From contig LLCB01000150.1 of the NCBI GenBank assembly GCA_001414345.1, positions 229,390 through 293,389 on the forward strand: a stretch of DNA of 64,000 nucleotides, given 5' to 3'. Made by a program: the position numbers and the translations under genes. A model generated the notes under the pieces. It saw only the letters and a list, made by a program, of their open reading frames with translations. It did not search any database and had not been told where the DNA came from. This DNA comes from Hymenoscyphus infarciens (Eukaryota > Ascomycota > Leotiomycetes > Helotiales > Helotiaceae). Below, piece after piece: positions 26,090 through 38,081 of this stretch; the first letter of the stretch is position 1; each line of letters opens with the position of its first letter.

Positions 26090-28348
26090 CTAAGCAGGAA
26101 ACCCAAATGCCTCCTTAACAACCATCTCCAACCTCACACCCAAATCCTCTTCCCTCGAACTACTCCCCAAGAGAACTTCGTACGTCCCGCCCTCTACCTT
26201 CCATCTACCATTTTCTACATCCCAAACCGCAACTGAATCCCTCTCAAAATTCAAGGTGACAAGTCTCCCCTCTCCCGGCTCCAAAAACACCTTTGAAAAA
26301 GCTACAAGTTTCTGTTTCAAAGGTCTAGTCGTAGCAGTATCAAGTGAAGAAACATAAGCTTGCACCGTCTCAGCACCTGCCACGGATCCGGTGTTTTTGA
26401 CTGAAACAGAAATGGTGATTCCATCGTTTTGTGTGGGCTCAATTCTGCCAAAGAGACGAGGGCTGGAGATGGTAAAGGTGGTGTAGCTGAGTCCATGGCC
26501 GAACGGAAAGAGGGTTTTATTGGAGGGATGGTCAAGCGAAGACTCCGGAAAGCGATACCAAAACTCTCCAGGCCAACAAATAGGTAGTTTTCCAGAAGGA
26601 CATACGTCACCAAGTAAGATATCAACAATCAAGTTGGCGCTATTTTGACTTGTTTGCCATGTTTGGATGAAAGCTGCTATGTTCGGTACCCAAGGCGCGT
26701 CGAAAGCACCTTGTATTGAACTCACGACGATTGTGTTGGGGTTCGCTTTTGCGATTTTGGAAATTAACTCGTGTTGTGGGGTATCCGAAGGTTCTAACCA
26801 TTCGGTTTTGGTGTTGCCGCAGAAAACGATGGCGAAGTCAGCTTCTTTTGCTAGAGCTACTGCTTCGAAGAGGATAGCTTGTTGCAATTCCTTTTCGCTC
26901 GCGGGTCTAGCGTGTGTTCCTGTCGAAATCAGCAAATGTTGGCGGGCACGAATTTTGATAGGGAAAATAAATGCCTTTGGAATACGAGATTTCAACAACG
27001 TCACCGAGTCGCTCCTTAAAAGCATCAAACGGAGAGATTTTATTTCCATCTTGGTCAGGGACAGTAGAGTGTTTTACTAACGGACCAAGTAAAGCTACTT
27101 TCTTCAGCTTCGTTCTATCAAGCGGCAAAATATTTGTCTCATTTTTCAATAACACAATGCTTTCCGCCTCTACTTCTCTGATTGCTTCCCTATTCTCTGG
27201 TGGTACTTCTGTAGCATCAGATATTGCATAAAATTGTTCGGTCAACTTTCCAGTTCTGTTCAGGAGCTGAAGAACAGCTCGGGCTCTGGCTGCAATGGCC
27301 TTTGCAGTGACCAATCCATCTTCCGTAGCTTTCATCAAGTCGTCGTTAGAACGACATGGACTTCTCCATGAGGCTATCTCTAGATCGAATCTAGAAAGGT
27401 CAGTGTTCAGTGTTTGCGATGCTTTGGGACCTAGCTTACCCTTCAGATCCATTGATGCTTCCCACGAATGTTTTTGCTTCTCCACTCGCAGCGTCTGATA
27501 CCAACAGGCCATCGAAGTTCCACTCATCCATCAAAATTTGTTGGTGGGACTTTTTGCTGGCATCTTCATGAACTCCCCGGCCATGGATACACCATGGGCC
27601 GGATTTCTTGACCACTATCTCAAAGACTCGAAGGTATTTCTCTCTATTTGGTTCGTCACGTTAGTACGTTTGTTCTTTGCCCCCGGAACATCGCCTGTAC
27701 CTGAGTGTCTGCTCGTCTACGTGTTTAAGAAACGACAAAGTCTTTGCCATATTTTCATCTTTTGGAAAGAACTTCAACGTCGCCCCAACACGCTCGGATC
27801 GTAGCCCCTTGACAAATTCTGTCGCCAATATCCCAGAGAGCAAAGGATCCTCGGAAAAGCCTCCGAAATTCCGTCGAGGAGATGAATCTCGGTGCAAATC
27901 AACGAGTGGCCCTAGAAATACACTTGCCCCTTGTGATCGTAATTCCTGGCCCAATGCTTGTCCAATTCGGTTCGAAATTTCCGGGTTGAAGGTCGCGGCA
28001 AGGGAAATAGAAGACGGGAAACGAGCGGTGGTGCTTTCAAAGAGGGGCGTCCCATGCCAGGCACGATGATCGTTGGGGTAGTCCGCGAACTGGGATAGCG
28101 ACGGTCAGCTGGGTTGATGTCTACTGGGTAAGAGATAGGAGGAGATGTTAGGAGTAAGGTACCTTGAGTGCGGGTATACCAAGTCGTTCAATGGGCAATG
28201 TTGTAAAATCATCGTCGCCTGTCAACAGTGAGATCTGCTCTACCAACGTCAATTTCTCGAGAAGCGCATCGATGTCAACCTCGAATTGAGGGGCTGACCC
28301 TTGTGCCAACGCTTCTGCCAACGCCTCTGCCAAAGTTGTTGGTACCAT
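26090..28348 (-). CDS. Divergent GH3 glycoside hydrolase, catalytic motifs altered
   Basis: Five exons (28348-28163, 28089-27701, 27643-27440, 27390-26975, 26919-26090) give 674 residues. The N-terminal GH3 barrel is recognisable (FLGPLVDLHR, NFGGFSEDPLLSG, DEWNFDGLLVSDA). The C-terminal lobe (AESIVLLKNETNILPL, LLGDVCPSGKLPICWP, PFGHGLSYTTF) and fibronectin III-like tail are also present. Key sites deviate from active beta-glucosidases. The usual Lys-His pair reads LKFF, the NDQE segment reads KDEN, and SDWFG reads SDAASG, although the nucleophile Asp is kept. No PA14 insert is present. The fourth intron needs a GC-AG donor (AAAG/GCATTT) to keep frame; read as a GT-AG gene, the frame breaks. 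It may be a decaying paralogue or a non-catalytic protein. Confidence 0.65.
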
Positions 28349-30463
28349 GATGATGGGAAGAGGAAGGAGGACTACTCGGAGATCAAAGATGTTTGTTTGC
28401 AGCGGGAAAAGGGAGGAAGAGCGGAGAAAAAGAAAAGGCGAGATAGGAAAACCATAACGGGGAGAATGAATGGGGCAGGGAAAGAAAACAGATTCTTCTC
28501 TTTAGGTTACCTAGTGCTAGCTCTTCAAGTATTCGTTGATTCTAGAAAGGCATTCTTGAATTTTGATGCCGCGGGGTTGTTTTTGGAAGGAAATTCCGTG
28601 GTCCAGCCACCTCGTTCTGTAATACGAAGTACGAAGTACACACGAGGTGGTTGAAGGACAAGGACAAGGACTAGGACTAATAAACTAGCTCTCATATCAA
28701 TCTTTAGGTTAAATTTTTGGGGTTACTTTCTTACCCTAACTCCAAGGTTAACCCTAACGCCAAGCTGGAGGTGAGATATATCAGCCACACTTGCACTTGC
28801 ACAGCCACTTGTTCCCCCTCAACCACATATATATATTCTTCTCCCTCGTCGACACAACCCATCTCCCACCCTGAACTGGGCAAGGCGCTCACCATCACTC
28901 ATTCCCCTGACGGTTGAAGCATCGATAAGACTATTCCCTCAACGAGCAACCAGGTTGAGAATTAATAGCCTCTTCCTCGTTGGCACATTCTTCTTATCAT
29001 TGGCACTGTGGCGAATGATTGTAGGTTCAGTTTCAAGGGGTGTGGAGTTGGGTTCGAGACTATTTTCTTCTTCTTCGGTCTTCGTTCTTCTTCGTTCTGC
29101 CTTTTGTTTATCGCAGTACTGGTGCTGGTTCAAGCCACGCCATGAACGAGGTTTTGTGCAGTCAGTCATCCTTCACCAGTCTCACTCCAAGCCCACTGAC
29201 CAAACTCCAGTTGGCTCGGCACACATTCCGTCGTCCTCCTCGTCAGACCCGACTCCCAAGTCCCATCCCTCAAGCTAGGCACAATGTCCCTGCCCAAAGA
29301 CGAAGCCGCAATCATAAAAGTATTGGTCAACTACCTTGTGATTATGGCGTGGATGGGTCGTGGGTGGAGGGAAGGTGTTGCTGGTGAGTTCCGAATCTTA
29401 AGCCTCGTGGGAGAACCGTTTGGAAGCTCTGCATTACGACGTCTACGAAATAGCGATGTTGTCAGGCAATTTCGATCTCATGAATCAATTTACCTGTCGA
29501 CGAATTTGCTAAACCATCAGTATCTCTTTCAGAATCTGGTTTCAAGTGGAAGCCAGACGGACTTCCTCTTTTTGTTAATTGTTTTGCTGCATTGCCATCC
29601 AAAATCCAGTTCGAGACTCATCATGATGCATCCCATATTGGGTTCAAGCGAGGTGCGCGTCAGGCTTCCGATGCGTTTTTATGCTGGAGATACCTAACAA
29701 CACGTACTCACGTGTTAGGGTGGCAGAGTCACGCTTTTGATTCACCAATCGTGATGGGCACTTGCAACAATCTATTTAAAATAAGCAAGTTTAATTGTTC
29801 CGGAATACTTGGAATAATATTAAATTGTTCTAGAAAGATGGCATATATTTATTGTCGCTATTTCTGCCACCAGTCGACTGACATTGCTTGGTCTAGTCTA
29901 TCCACAGTGCAGCCAGCGATCAGATCTCGATATATCGATTTTTTTATTCTAGTTATTTAAACGTTTTATTGTGAGGGCTCATCACATTTGGATATCCCAC
30001 GTTTTGGCAATTGCTCATGGCGTCAGTTTATGTTTCCCGAAAATCAAGCTGGTATTGCGCAAGACAGGGCCTCAATCACCAAATTACAACCCCTTCTTGA
30101 ATGGCGGGGTAGAAGACTTATTATTCCGTCATAACCGACCCCACCATCAACCAGAGTCCTGCGCAATGATAAGATATGAGAGAGCTGAAATAATACTCTG
30201 TTGGCGCTAGGCCACGTACAAAACATCCCACGCGGAGGACTTGTAAGGACTCTTGTGGTTGGGTGCTTCCGTTATGAAAAATAGTCCTGATTATGAAGCC
30301 ACTTGAGGCTACTGTTTGAGGTGATGGTGTGCTTGGCTGGGCTGTATTCAAACATAAATACAGCTAAAGCACCCCTTCAATTGGAGCTTGCTTCAACCTT
30401 CAACCTTCCTCTTGCTTTTCGCTGAGACTAAAAGCAAACAAAAACCTCCACGGAGTTATCACA
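28349..30463. other. Intergenic region, AT-rich in its second half
   Basis: Presumed GH3 promoter, then several overlapping short + frames (28955-29697) without recognisable features. From about 29.7 kb the sequence is AT-rich. Sequence just before 30464 is the likely dioxygenase promoter. Confidence 0.35.
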
Positions 30464-31666
30464 ATGGCACCCTCGGCCACCGAGACAGCAACTGCTTCTG
30501 CAACTGCAACTCCAGTTTCAGCCGGAAAAGCGAACCTCTCGTCCCCAAAGCCATGGGTGAAGAGCACCGGTGTATTGGACCAGTATGAACATATTGAAGT
30601 TACTCCCATCATCGGACGCGAGTATCCGCATGCCAAATTGGCACAATGGATTCAGTCACCAAATTCTGATGCTCTTATCCGAGAATTGGCTTTAACCAGT
30701 ATGCTTTCTCGTTCTACTCCTCACTCACACAACACTAACACATGACTAGTCTCTCAGCGAGGAGTAGTCTTCTTCCGCGCTCAAGACGACCTTACAGCAG
30801 AACTCCAAAAGGAGCTTGTTCAGAGACTTGGACTCCTCTCTGGAAAACCAGCGGATTCAGGGCTTCACATCCATCCAATTCTCAATTCGGAAAGAGAATC
30901 CTATCGGGTGACTGACCCAGAAATCAGCACCATCGACAGCGAGCTGAACAAGAAGATCTATGTCAACAACTCCCGCATCAATCAGTCGGAGAAAAAGCAA
31001 TCATCAGCGGTTTGGCACGCGGATGTCTCCTTTGAACCCGTACCAGCGGATTACTCAAGCTTGAGACTTGAGATCTTGCCAAAGACTGGTGGCGATACCC
31101 TTTGGGCAAGTGGGTATGAGATTTACGATCGTATTTCAGAGCCATACCAGAAGTTCTTGGAAGGCTTGACCACAACTTTCCATCAACCAGGTTTCATTGA
31201 AGCAGCCTCTCGCGGTGGATTTTCCCTCTACGAGAAACCGCGCGGCTCTCCCCTCAATGTCGGGAAAGCACTCACAGCCGTCCATCCTGTTGTTCGAACT
31301 AATCCCGTCACTGGCTGGAAGTCCATCTTTCCAGTCGGCGGCCATATCTCTCACATCAACGATATCACCGATCTTGAAAGCAAGGCTTTACTTAAGTGGT
31401 TCAACCGATTGCTCGTGGATAACCATGATCTGCAAGTGAGATTCAAGTGGCAGAACAAGAATGATATTGCGATTTGGGATAATCGCTCTGTTTTCCATAC
31501 TGCTACTTATGATATTGAGGACCAAGGAGAGCGATATGGTGTTAGGACTGTTAGTGTGGGGGAGAAACCTTTCTTTGACCCTGAGAGTACGGGGAGACGC
31601 GAGGCGTTGGGTCTTAAAGCTGCTGAGGCTGCGAAAGCTAAGGCTGGGGATGAGGTTGCGAAATAG
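30464..31666 (+). CDS. TauD/TfdA-family 2-oxoglutarate-dependent dioxygenase
   Basis: Two exons (30464-30698, 30750-31666) separated by a 51-bp intron encode 383 residues. The Fe(II) ligands are visible: HxD in WHADVSFE (about His168/Asp170) and the distal His in DNRSVFHTATYD (about 328). The 2-oxoglutarate-binding Arg follows in GERYGVRTVSVG. The Ala/Thr-rich first 25 residues look disordered. Family members oxidise sulfonates such as taurine (releasing sulfite), alkyl sulfates or phenoxyacetates. In fungi the yeast homologue Jlp1 is a sulfonate dioxygenase. The neighbouring Dal5-type transporter suggests an uptake-plus-oxidation pair; the substrate is inferred. Confidence 0.9.
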
Positions 31667-31962
31667 GTTTCTTGGTGTTGGTATTGGTTTTAGTGTCTTT
31701 CTTTAGTAAAGGAGGTTTGTTTGAAATGTCTATACTTTAGTAGGGAAATTAGGTTGGCCCGGGGTTGAGGGGTATCGAGGGAATTTACAGCTGCTTTTAA
31801 TAAAGTGGTCGAAAATTTCTTCCCCTCCACCTTTAAGAAACACCACCTCGGTGCTTTCAGACTGATAGATCACCTTAGCCAATATCAAAAACAAAAGATC
31901 TTCTACAATCACAATCATTTCTATCAAAACTCATCATGAATGAGTGGGGAAGTGGACTGTGC

Positions 31963-31968
31963 CACGTG
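31963..31968. promoter_or_regulatory. CACGTG E-box in the dioxygenase-transporter gap
   Basis: The sequence GTGCCACGTGAC contains a perfect CACGTG core, and its reverse complement GTCACGTG matches the Cbf1-type site used in yeast sulfur-gene control. It lies 297 bp after the dioxygenase stop and about 1.2 kb before the transporter start. A single hexamer is weak evidence. Confidence 0.3.
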
Positions 31969-32069
31969 ACCAAAAGGTTACATTAAGCGAAAGCACGCCA
32001 CATCAGGGAAGTCTTTCATCAACGTCTTCTCCTCCAACAACAACAGCGAAATGCCCACCTCGAGTCAGG

Positions 32070-32087
32070 GATCGCGCATGCGCGATC
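32070..32087. repeat. 18-bp perfect palindrome
   Basis: GATCGCGCATGCGCGATC is its own reverse complement and is CpG-rich in otherwise ordinary intergenic DNA. It could be a symmetric regulator site or a small cruciform. Confidence 0.4.
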
Positions 32088-32282
32088 GGTTTATGATTAT
32101 CTTGTATGTTTATCGTCCTCCTCCAATTGGAAAGCTCCGATAGCTAAGTTACCGGGCCGGTACAGTATGAATGTTTTTGATAAGGACGAGGACGATTAGT
32201 TGGAGACTGCTGGGGACTGCCCGCATGGCATCGCACCGTGGTGCTGCTATACTTAGTCGCTAGGTTGGGTGCTGGGTTGGAA

Positions 32283-32999
32283 ATGTGCGAAGGCGGGGTG
32301 GATGTTCATGATGTGATCTCGTGTGGTATGGTCTCATACATTGCTGGAGGGACCTGCACGAACTGTGTGGACGTGAGCGAGCGGAGAGGGTTTACGCTGT
32401 TGGAAGAAACGATACGTGAGTACCAGGAGGGTTCGCAGCTGTCTTCACAGGCCTACGTGGGGGTAGCCTTACAAAAAATCCGCCACCCTCGGCTTCTGGA
32501 ATATCTTGGCGTATCTTTGGATCTTTTGATGGACGAGATGGCGTACGTTTTGGCTTCTATTTCGCGTATTTATGCACGGAGAATGGACCTTTCTGTCATT
32601 CTATTTGTTCTTGATATGGCGAATGTCTTGGGGTGGCCTGGAACGGAGTTCTCGACCGAGATATTCAGGAGAAACTTTCCTTTTTTTCTCCATTTATATC
32701 ACTCCGTTTCCCGTTCTTTTGCTAGCTTGTGCAACCCTGCGATTAGTGGTTGGCCAGTGGCCACAGGATGTATGCATGAGATCTCCCGGGGTGTGAGCCC
32801 GATAGAGGGGGAACTCGGCAAGCTCAAAGTTTCATTTCTCTCCCCCCTTCGGGCTTTCTACCATTTTTGCAGGAAGAATTATGGTTCATTGGCTACCACG
32901 ATCATCACCCCCTTGCAATTTCTACTACCTCGAAGTATGAGCCCGGAAAGTTCAGGGTCTATGGCTGGTATTAGGTTTCCCACTCTTGCTCAATCGTGA
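32283..32999 (+). CDS. Doubtful open reading frame of 238 residues
   Basis: An intron-free frame starts at ATG 32283 and ends just upstream of the transporter gene. It is long for chance in this composition, but I recognise no domain, signal peptide or membrane segment pattern. It may simply be the transporter's promoter and 5' leader. Kept only because of its length. Confidence 0.22.
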   Translation: MCEGGVDVHDVISCGMVSYIAGGTCTNCVDVSERRGFTLLEETIREYQEGSQLSSQAYVGVALQKIRHPRLLEYLGVSLDLLMDEMAYVLASISRIYARRMDLSVILFVLDMANVLGWPGTEFSTEIFRRNFPFFLHLYHSVSRSFASLCNPAISGWPVATGCMHEISRGVSPIEGELGKLKVSFLSPLRAFYHFCRKNYGSLATTIITPLQFLLPRSMSPESSGSMAGIRFPTLAQS

Positions 33000-33150
33000 T
33001 CGGCATGAGGATTTCATCATTTAAATTTACCACCCTGTCAAAAATTCATTCAATCATAAGAAACGAACACCCTCCTTCTTTTGACTTCCAAGCATCGCCA
33101 AAACCAGGAACTTGGGACAAGAGAAGCTTGCTCAAGCCACCGCCAAAGAG

Positions 33151-35125
33151 ATGTCGAAACAAACCGCTGCTGGCGCTTCGACCAAAAGCGATGAGTCTAC
33201 CAAGAGACTTAGCCAGGTCGACAATAAGATCCATTATGATGAGTTGACGGCTTTTGGCGACCCGGTACCGAAGGATCGGGATTTTGCTACGGCAAGCAGT
33301 TTTGGCTCTGATGAGGACGGGGAGGCGTTGCAGAGGAATCCGTTTTTGGATCCTGATGTTGCGGATCATTGGACGAATGTTTATGAGAACTCGCAGTATG
33401 AGTGTCGGCATGTTTTCGATCCTACTTTGACTTGGACCGAGGAGGAGGAGAAAAAGTTGGTTGTGAAATTGGATTGGCATGTTTGTCTTTGGGCTGTAAG
33501 TTCTATCATCATTGGGCACTTTTGTGTAACGACTAACAACTGTCAATAGTGTGTCATGTTTTTTGGTCTTCAGGTTGATCGTGGGAACTTGGTTCAAGCC
33601 AATGCCGATAATTTACTTAAGGATTTGAATGTCAACACTAATGGTATGTCTTTGAGCTCGATGCGAAAGACTTTGCTAATTCTCAATGATAGATTACAAT
33701 TTCGGCAATGTCATCTTCCTCTTCTCCTTTTTATTAGCCGAACTTCCTTCACAACTCGTCTCAAAAAAACTCGGGCCCGACCGATGGATCCCATTGCAAA
33801 TCAGTCTTTGGTCAATCGTAGCCATGTCTCAATGCGCCATGCACAACCGAACAGGACTCTACACAACTCGCTGTCTGCTCGGACTTCTCGAGGTAGGCCC
33901 TTTTTCCCTCCAAAGAAGTAATCGGTATCTAACATAAGCTTCCAGGGTGGATTCATCCCCGACATCGTCCTCTGGCTCAGTTACTTCTACACCTCCCGCG
34001 AACTCCCCATCCGCCTCTCCTTCTTCTGGACCGCCCTCTCCACAACCACCATCGTAACCTCCATCCTAGCCTTCGGCCTCCTCCGCATGCGCGGAATTCG
34101 CGGGTGGGCAGGCTGGCAATGGCTCTTCCTCATCGAAGGTCTAATCACGCTCATCATCGGCCTCGCCTCTTTCTTCATGATGCCCGCCTCAGCCACCCAA
34201 ACCAAAACCTGGTTCCGACCTAACGGATGGTTCACCGACCGCGAGGTGAAAATCGTGGTCAATCGTGTTCTACGGGATGATCCTAGTAAAGGGGATATGC
34301 ATAATCGACAGGCTATTACGCCGAGACGGCTCTGGGAGGCGGCGAAGGATTATGATCTTTGGCCGCTTTATGCTATTGGAATTGTTGCTTATATTCCACA
34401 ATCACCACCTGGTACTTATATCACTCTTACGCTTAAAAATTTGGGATTCAGCACTTTCAACACCAACCTGATGACCATCCCTTATTCCGCTGCTCACATC
34501 TTTACACTCATTGGCATCACATGGTTGAGTGAGAGGACCAACCAAAGAGCTTTAGTCGCTATGATTCAACCTATTTGGACTCTTCCTTGTTTAATAGCTT
34601 TGAGATTCTGGCCTGGGGCTTTGAAGGATCAGTGGGGCACTTTTGCTATTACGACTGTGCTGCTGAGTTATCCTTATTGCCATGCTATTCTTGTGGGGTG
34701 GACGAGTAAGAATAGTAATAACGTGGGGGCGAGGAGTGTGTCTGCGGCGTTTTATAACATGGCGGTGCAGTTGGGGAATATCTGTGCCAATTTTATGTAT
34801 GTATTCCCTTCCCCTTCCATCTGATCCACCCACCCTTTCCTTCCCATACCACACTTCCTTTTCAGTCAATTCACTGATAACCCCCCCCCCTCTTTTTAGG
34901 TATCGACAAGACGACAAACCTCTCTACAAAAGAGGAAATCGCAATTTGATCATCATCAATGTTTTATCGTTGCTCCTGTTTGTTCTTACGAAGTTCTACT
35001 ATGTGTATAGGAATAAACAGAGGGATCGTGAGTGGGCGAAGATGACTCCTGAGGAGCAGGTTGCTTATAAGAGGAATACTGAGGCTACTGGTAGTCGGAG
35101 GAAGGATTTCCGTTTTGCGCATTAG
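33151..35125 (+). CDS. MFS transporter, Dal5/ACS (allantoate-pantothenate) type
   Basis: Five exons (33151-33495, 33550-33643, 33693-33892, 33946-34796, 34900-35125) give 571 residues with about 12 membrane segments. A cytosolic N-terminus of about 100 residues precedes LDWHVCLWACVMFFGLQVDRGNL, the usual first-helix region of Dal5-family carriers. FIPDIVLWLSYFYTSRELPIRLSFFW and the tail YRQDDKPLYKRGNR are also family hallmarks. These are proton-coupled plasma-membrane importers of organic anions (allantoate, pantothenate, nicotinate; Soa1 for sulfur compounds). Proximity to the TauD-type enzyme makes a sulfonate or related acid a plausible substrate, by inference. The intron-4 donor was chosen to restore NFMYRQDD. 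Confidence 0.9.
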
Positions 35126-36125
35126 ACTTGTTTTGTTTTGTTTTTGGAAAGATGAAGGGGAGAAGCTGTATATATGGGAGGGTGATAGATATGGGGTGAA
35201 GGTGAGAAGAGAGAAGGGGATGGGATGTACAATGTGGGAAGGGTGACATGGGGGTGTAGATATATGATTTGAGAGATGAAAGATGAGAGATGAGAGATGT
35301 GGAACTTATATTCTTAACAGTGGTGAACTTGGTATTGTTTATTGTATTACGATTATTTACATACGCCTAGTCCACTGGTCATCTCTCAACAGCATATATT
35401 AATTCACAATTTCCTGATGCAATTGAAGAAATGAAACGTCCAAGCTAACTTCCGACGAGCAAGCTACCATGATTTTTGATGCACCTATTTTTTAGAGTGT
35501 AAGAAGAATTGTAAAAGATGATTTTCTCAAGTATCTCGAAGTGATATTTTCAAACCAAGTACAGACGATTTGTAAACCGAAATTTGAAAGAGTATTATCA
35601 CGGTACCCTAATGCCCCTCCGCGCCAATATGCACTACTTCCCCTTTCATCTCATGACCTCCGAACCACCAACTTAGTAATTCACTAACCCCCCTCTCCAA
35701 CAAACCTCACAGCCCCGATCCTCACTACAAAACCACTTCACAAACACCCGCCATCTTTTAAACTCATTCTTTATCATGTAATTCAGCAGACAACTGTTTA
35801 TAAAAAGCCTCGAAGTTCCACTCCCAAAGACGACCCCCCATAGGTAGGAAAATTCTCTACAAAAACAAAACCAAAAAAACCAATCTCTACCTGCCTGTAG
35901 CAATTGTAGAGTTTTACGTTTACAAACAATAGTGAATTTCTTGAGTTTTAGACTCTATTGACTTGTGGCCCCCACAAACATTCCCCTGTCCTTTATCAAG
36001 CTCCGAAATCCCACTAAATCCGGGGTAAAAGCAACACTAACTTCTCATTTACAATTGAGGTTCCTCCATTGCGCCTCGCATCCTTAAGCTCCTTCCATAC
36101 TACTTAGCTACCCAATGCAGCACCT
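35126..36125. other. Intergenic region
   Basis: 3' flank of the transporter (with a short GAGAGATGA-type purine repeat at about 35267-35300) and the promoter of the next gene. No gene seen. Confidence 0.4.
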
Positions 36126-38081
36126 ATGAGGGACATCTATCTCCTCCCACCGGCTCTCCGTCGCACAATCGCAATCTCGACCTTCTCCTACATCCCTCCC
36201 CTACCACCACAACGCCCCTCCCATCGATTCAATTCGGGGAGGTATTTGCGCTCCACACCCGCAGAGATCCACCGAAAGGGATATACTCAGAACTACCAGC
36301 CTTTAGACTACACATGGCAACAAGTCCTCACCCTCCTCTCAACCCTCCAATCCAACCGCGCAGTTCGCGCCTCCCTCTCCGACGTCTCGAATCCCCAGAA
36401 ACAAGCACAGAGCAAAGATGCGATCCCAGAAATGCTGGAGTGGTTTCGCAAGGCGGGGTATGTGCCGGGGGATATTGCGGAGAGAGGGGTGAGGTGTATA
36501 CATGTTGCGGGGAGCAGTGGGAAGGGGAGTGTGTGTGCGATGGTCGAGAGTATTTTGATGCAATACCAGGGCGATGGGGGGTTGGAGGGGCGGATTGGGA
36601 CGTTTACTAGTCCGCATCTTGTGGATGTTAGGGAGAGGATTAGGGTTGATGGGAAGATGGTGGGGAAGTATGAGTTTATAAAGGCTTTTCAGGAGTTGTG
36701 GAAGGCGTTTTGGAGGGCGGGTAGAGGAATACACAGAGAGGATGAGAAGTTCATGAGAGTAGATGATTCACCAGAGTTACGGCCGGGATATTTTCGATTT
36801 CTTACCATACTTGCGCTTAGGATATTCATGGAGATGGGGGTTAAGACTGCGATTGTGGAATGCGGGATTGGGGGGGAATACGACAGCACAAATATACTAC
36901 CTGCGGAAGCGGTGTCTGTCTCAGCAATTACAAAGCTGGAGCTGGATCATGTTGAAATGCTGGGAGGGACAATTGAGGAGATCGCCTGGCACAAGGCAGG
37001 TATCATTAAAAACGGTGTACCGGTATTTTCAACGGCCCAGGCACCAACAGCGTTGGAAGCCATCAAAGAAAGAGCAACTGAGAAGAGCTCAAACTTCGCG
37101 GTGGTAGAGCGGTTGCCAGCTCTGGTTTCGGGCCATGTCAAGCTCGGTCTGCTTGGGGATTTCCAGAAAGACAACGCAAGTTTAGCAGTGTCTATTGCAG
37201 CAGCCTATCTCCGAGGTCTCAATCTCCCAGAAAACCTTCCGACCCAAGAACAATTGTGCAACGATCAAGCCATTCTACCCCCGAAATTTATCACGGCATT
37301 AGAAACCGTAAAATGGCCCGGTCGATGCGAAATTTACAATCACAATGGCGTACAATACTACATCGATGGCGCCCACACCAAAGAAGGAATGCAAGCAGTA
37401 GCAGCCTGGTTCGCAAGCCACGCCAAGGAAGCATTCAAGCAGGACGACGTTCCAGAATCTGTGATACTAATCTTCAACCAAGATCAACGAGATGGACAAG
37501 CACTTCTTCGAAATCTCATGGTCCAACTCACACGGGAAATAGGTCGTCTAAATACCGCTCCCACGGTAAAAACTGAAAAGCACTTTATGGAAATGACACT
37601 CTTTCCTCGAATGTTTAGTATCGCAGCTTTTTGTCCGAACCGGGCTGTTCCAGAAAAAGGGGAAGAAGGGAATGATCGGGATTTATCTGCCCAAGTGGCT
37701 TTAATGCAGAGCTATACATCGTGGGATCGCAACCCGCTCTCAGCTGTTTATGGCAGTGTAAGGGAGGCAATCGACGTCGCGGAAAAGTTCGCTTGTAACG
37801 ACGAAGAAGACGAAAAGCTTCGGACGAGTAAAGTCATAGTCCTTGTCACGGGCAGTTTGCATCTCGTCGGAGCATTTTTACAAAACGTACCTGAGAAGCA
37901 GAGGGGTACTGGTCTGATAAAGGGCTTTGTTGACATGAATATACCCACTTTCAAGAAGAGTAGACCCGATAAATCTGATTTGCAAGCTGGAATCGATTAT
38001 CCTATTGAGACGCCCATGACGAATCATATGCCTCCGTACTATCCCAGGATGGCAAGACACTGGAGGAGCTCTAAGAGGTGA
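36126..38081 (+). CDS. Folylpolyglutamate/dihydrofolate synthase family protein (paralogue 1)
   Basis: A single-exon frame of 651 codons. Mur-ligase-type motifs are present: phosphate loop HVAGSSGKGSVCAM, GRIGTFTSPHLVDVRERIRV, ECGIGGEYDSTN, HKAGIIKNGVP, and YIDGAHTKEGM in the C-terminal domain. The family adds glutamates to reduced folates using ATP. The loop reads GSSGKGS instead of the usual GTKGKGS, which still fits GxxGKGS. At 651 residues it is longer than typical folylpolyglutamate synthases (about 500-570). The Pro/Arg-rich N-terminus may be a mitochondrial presequence. It lies convergent, 397 bp from a second family member, so the two are probably an inverted duplication with diverged roles. 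The ligase class is clear but not which folate step it performs. Confidence 0.85.
   Translation: MRDIYLLPPALRRTIAISTFSYIPPLPPQRPSHRFNSGRYLRSTPAEIHRKGYTQNYQPLDYTWQQVLTLLSTLQSNRAVRASLSDVSNPQKQAQSKDAIPEMLEWFRKAGYVPGDIAERGVRCIHVAGSSGKGSVCAMVESILMQYQGDGGLEGRIGTFTSPHLVDVRERIRVDGKMVGKYEFIKAFQELWKAFWRAGRGIHREDEKFMRVDDSPELRPGYFRFLTILALRIFMEMGVKTAIVECGIGGEYDSTNILPAEAVSVSAITKLELDHVEMLGGTIEEIAWHKAGIIKNGVPVFSTAQAPTALEAIKERATEKSSNFAVVERLPALVSGHVKLGLLGDFQKDNASLAVSIAAAYLRGLNLPENLPTQEQLCNDQAILPPKFITALETVKWPGRCEIYNHNGVQYYIDGAHTKEGMQAVAAWFASHAKEAFKQDDVPESVILIFNQDQRDGQALLRNLMVQLTREIGRLNTAPTVKTEKHFMEMTLFPRMFSIAAFCPNRAVPEKGEEGNDRDLSAQVALMQSYTSWDRNPLSAVYGSVREAIDVAEKFACNDEEDEKLRTSKVIVLVTGSLHLVGAFLQNVPEKQRGTGLIKGFVDMNIPTFKKSRPDKSDLQAGIDYPIETPMTNHMPPYYPRMARHWRSSKR

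Noticed and set aside
28955..29697. Chain of overlapping + frames after the GH3 promoter
   Set aside because: No domain, signal peptide or consistent intron signals; composition drifts to AT-rich. Not enough to call a gene.
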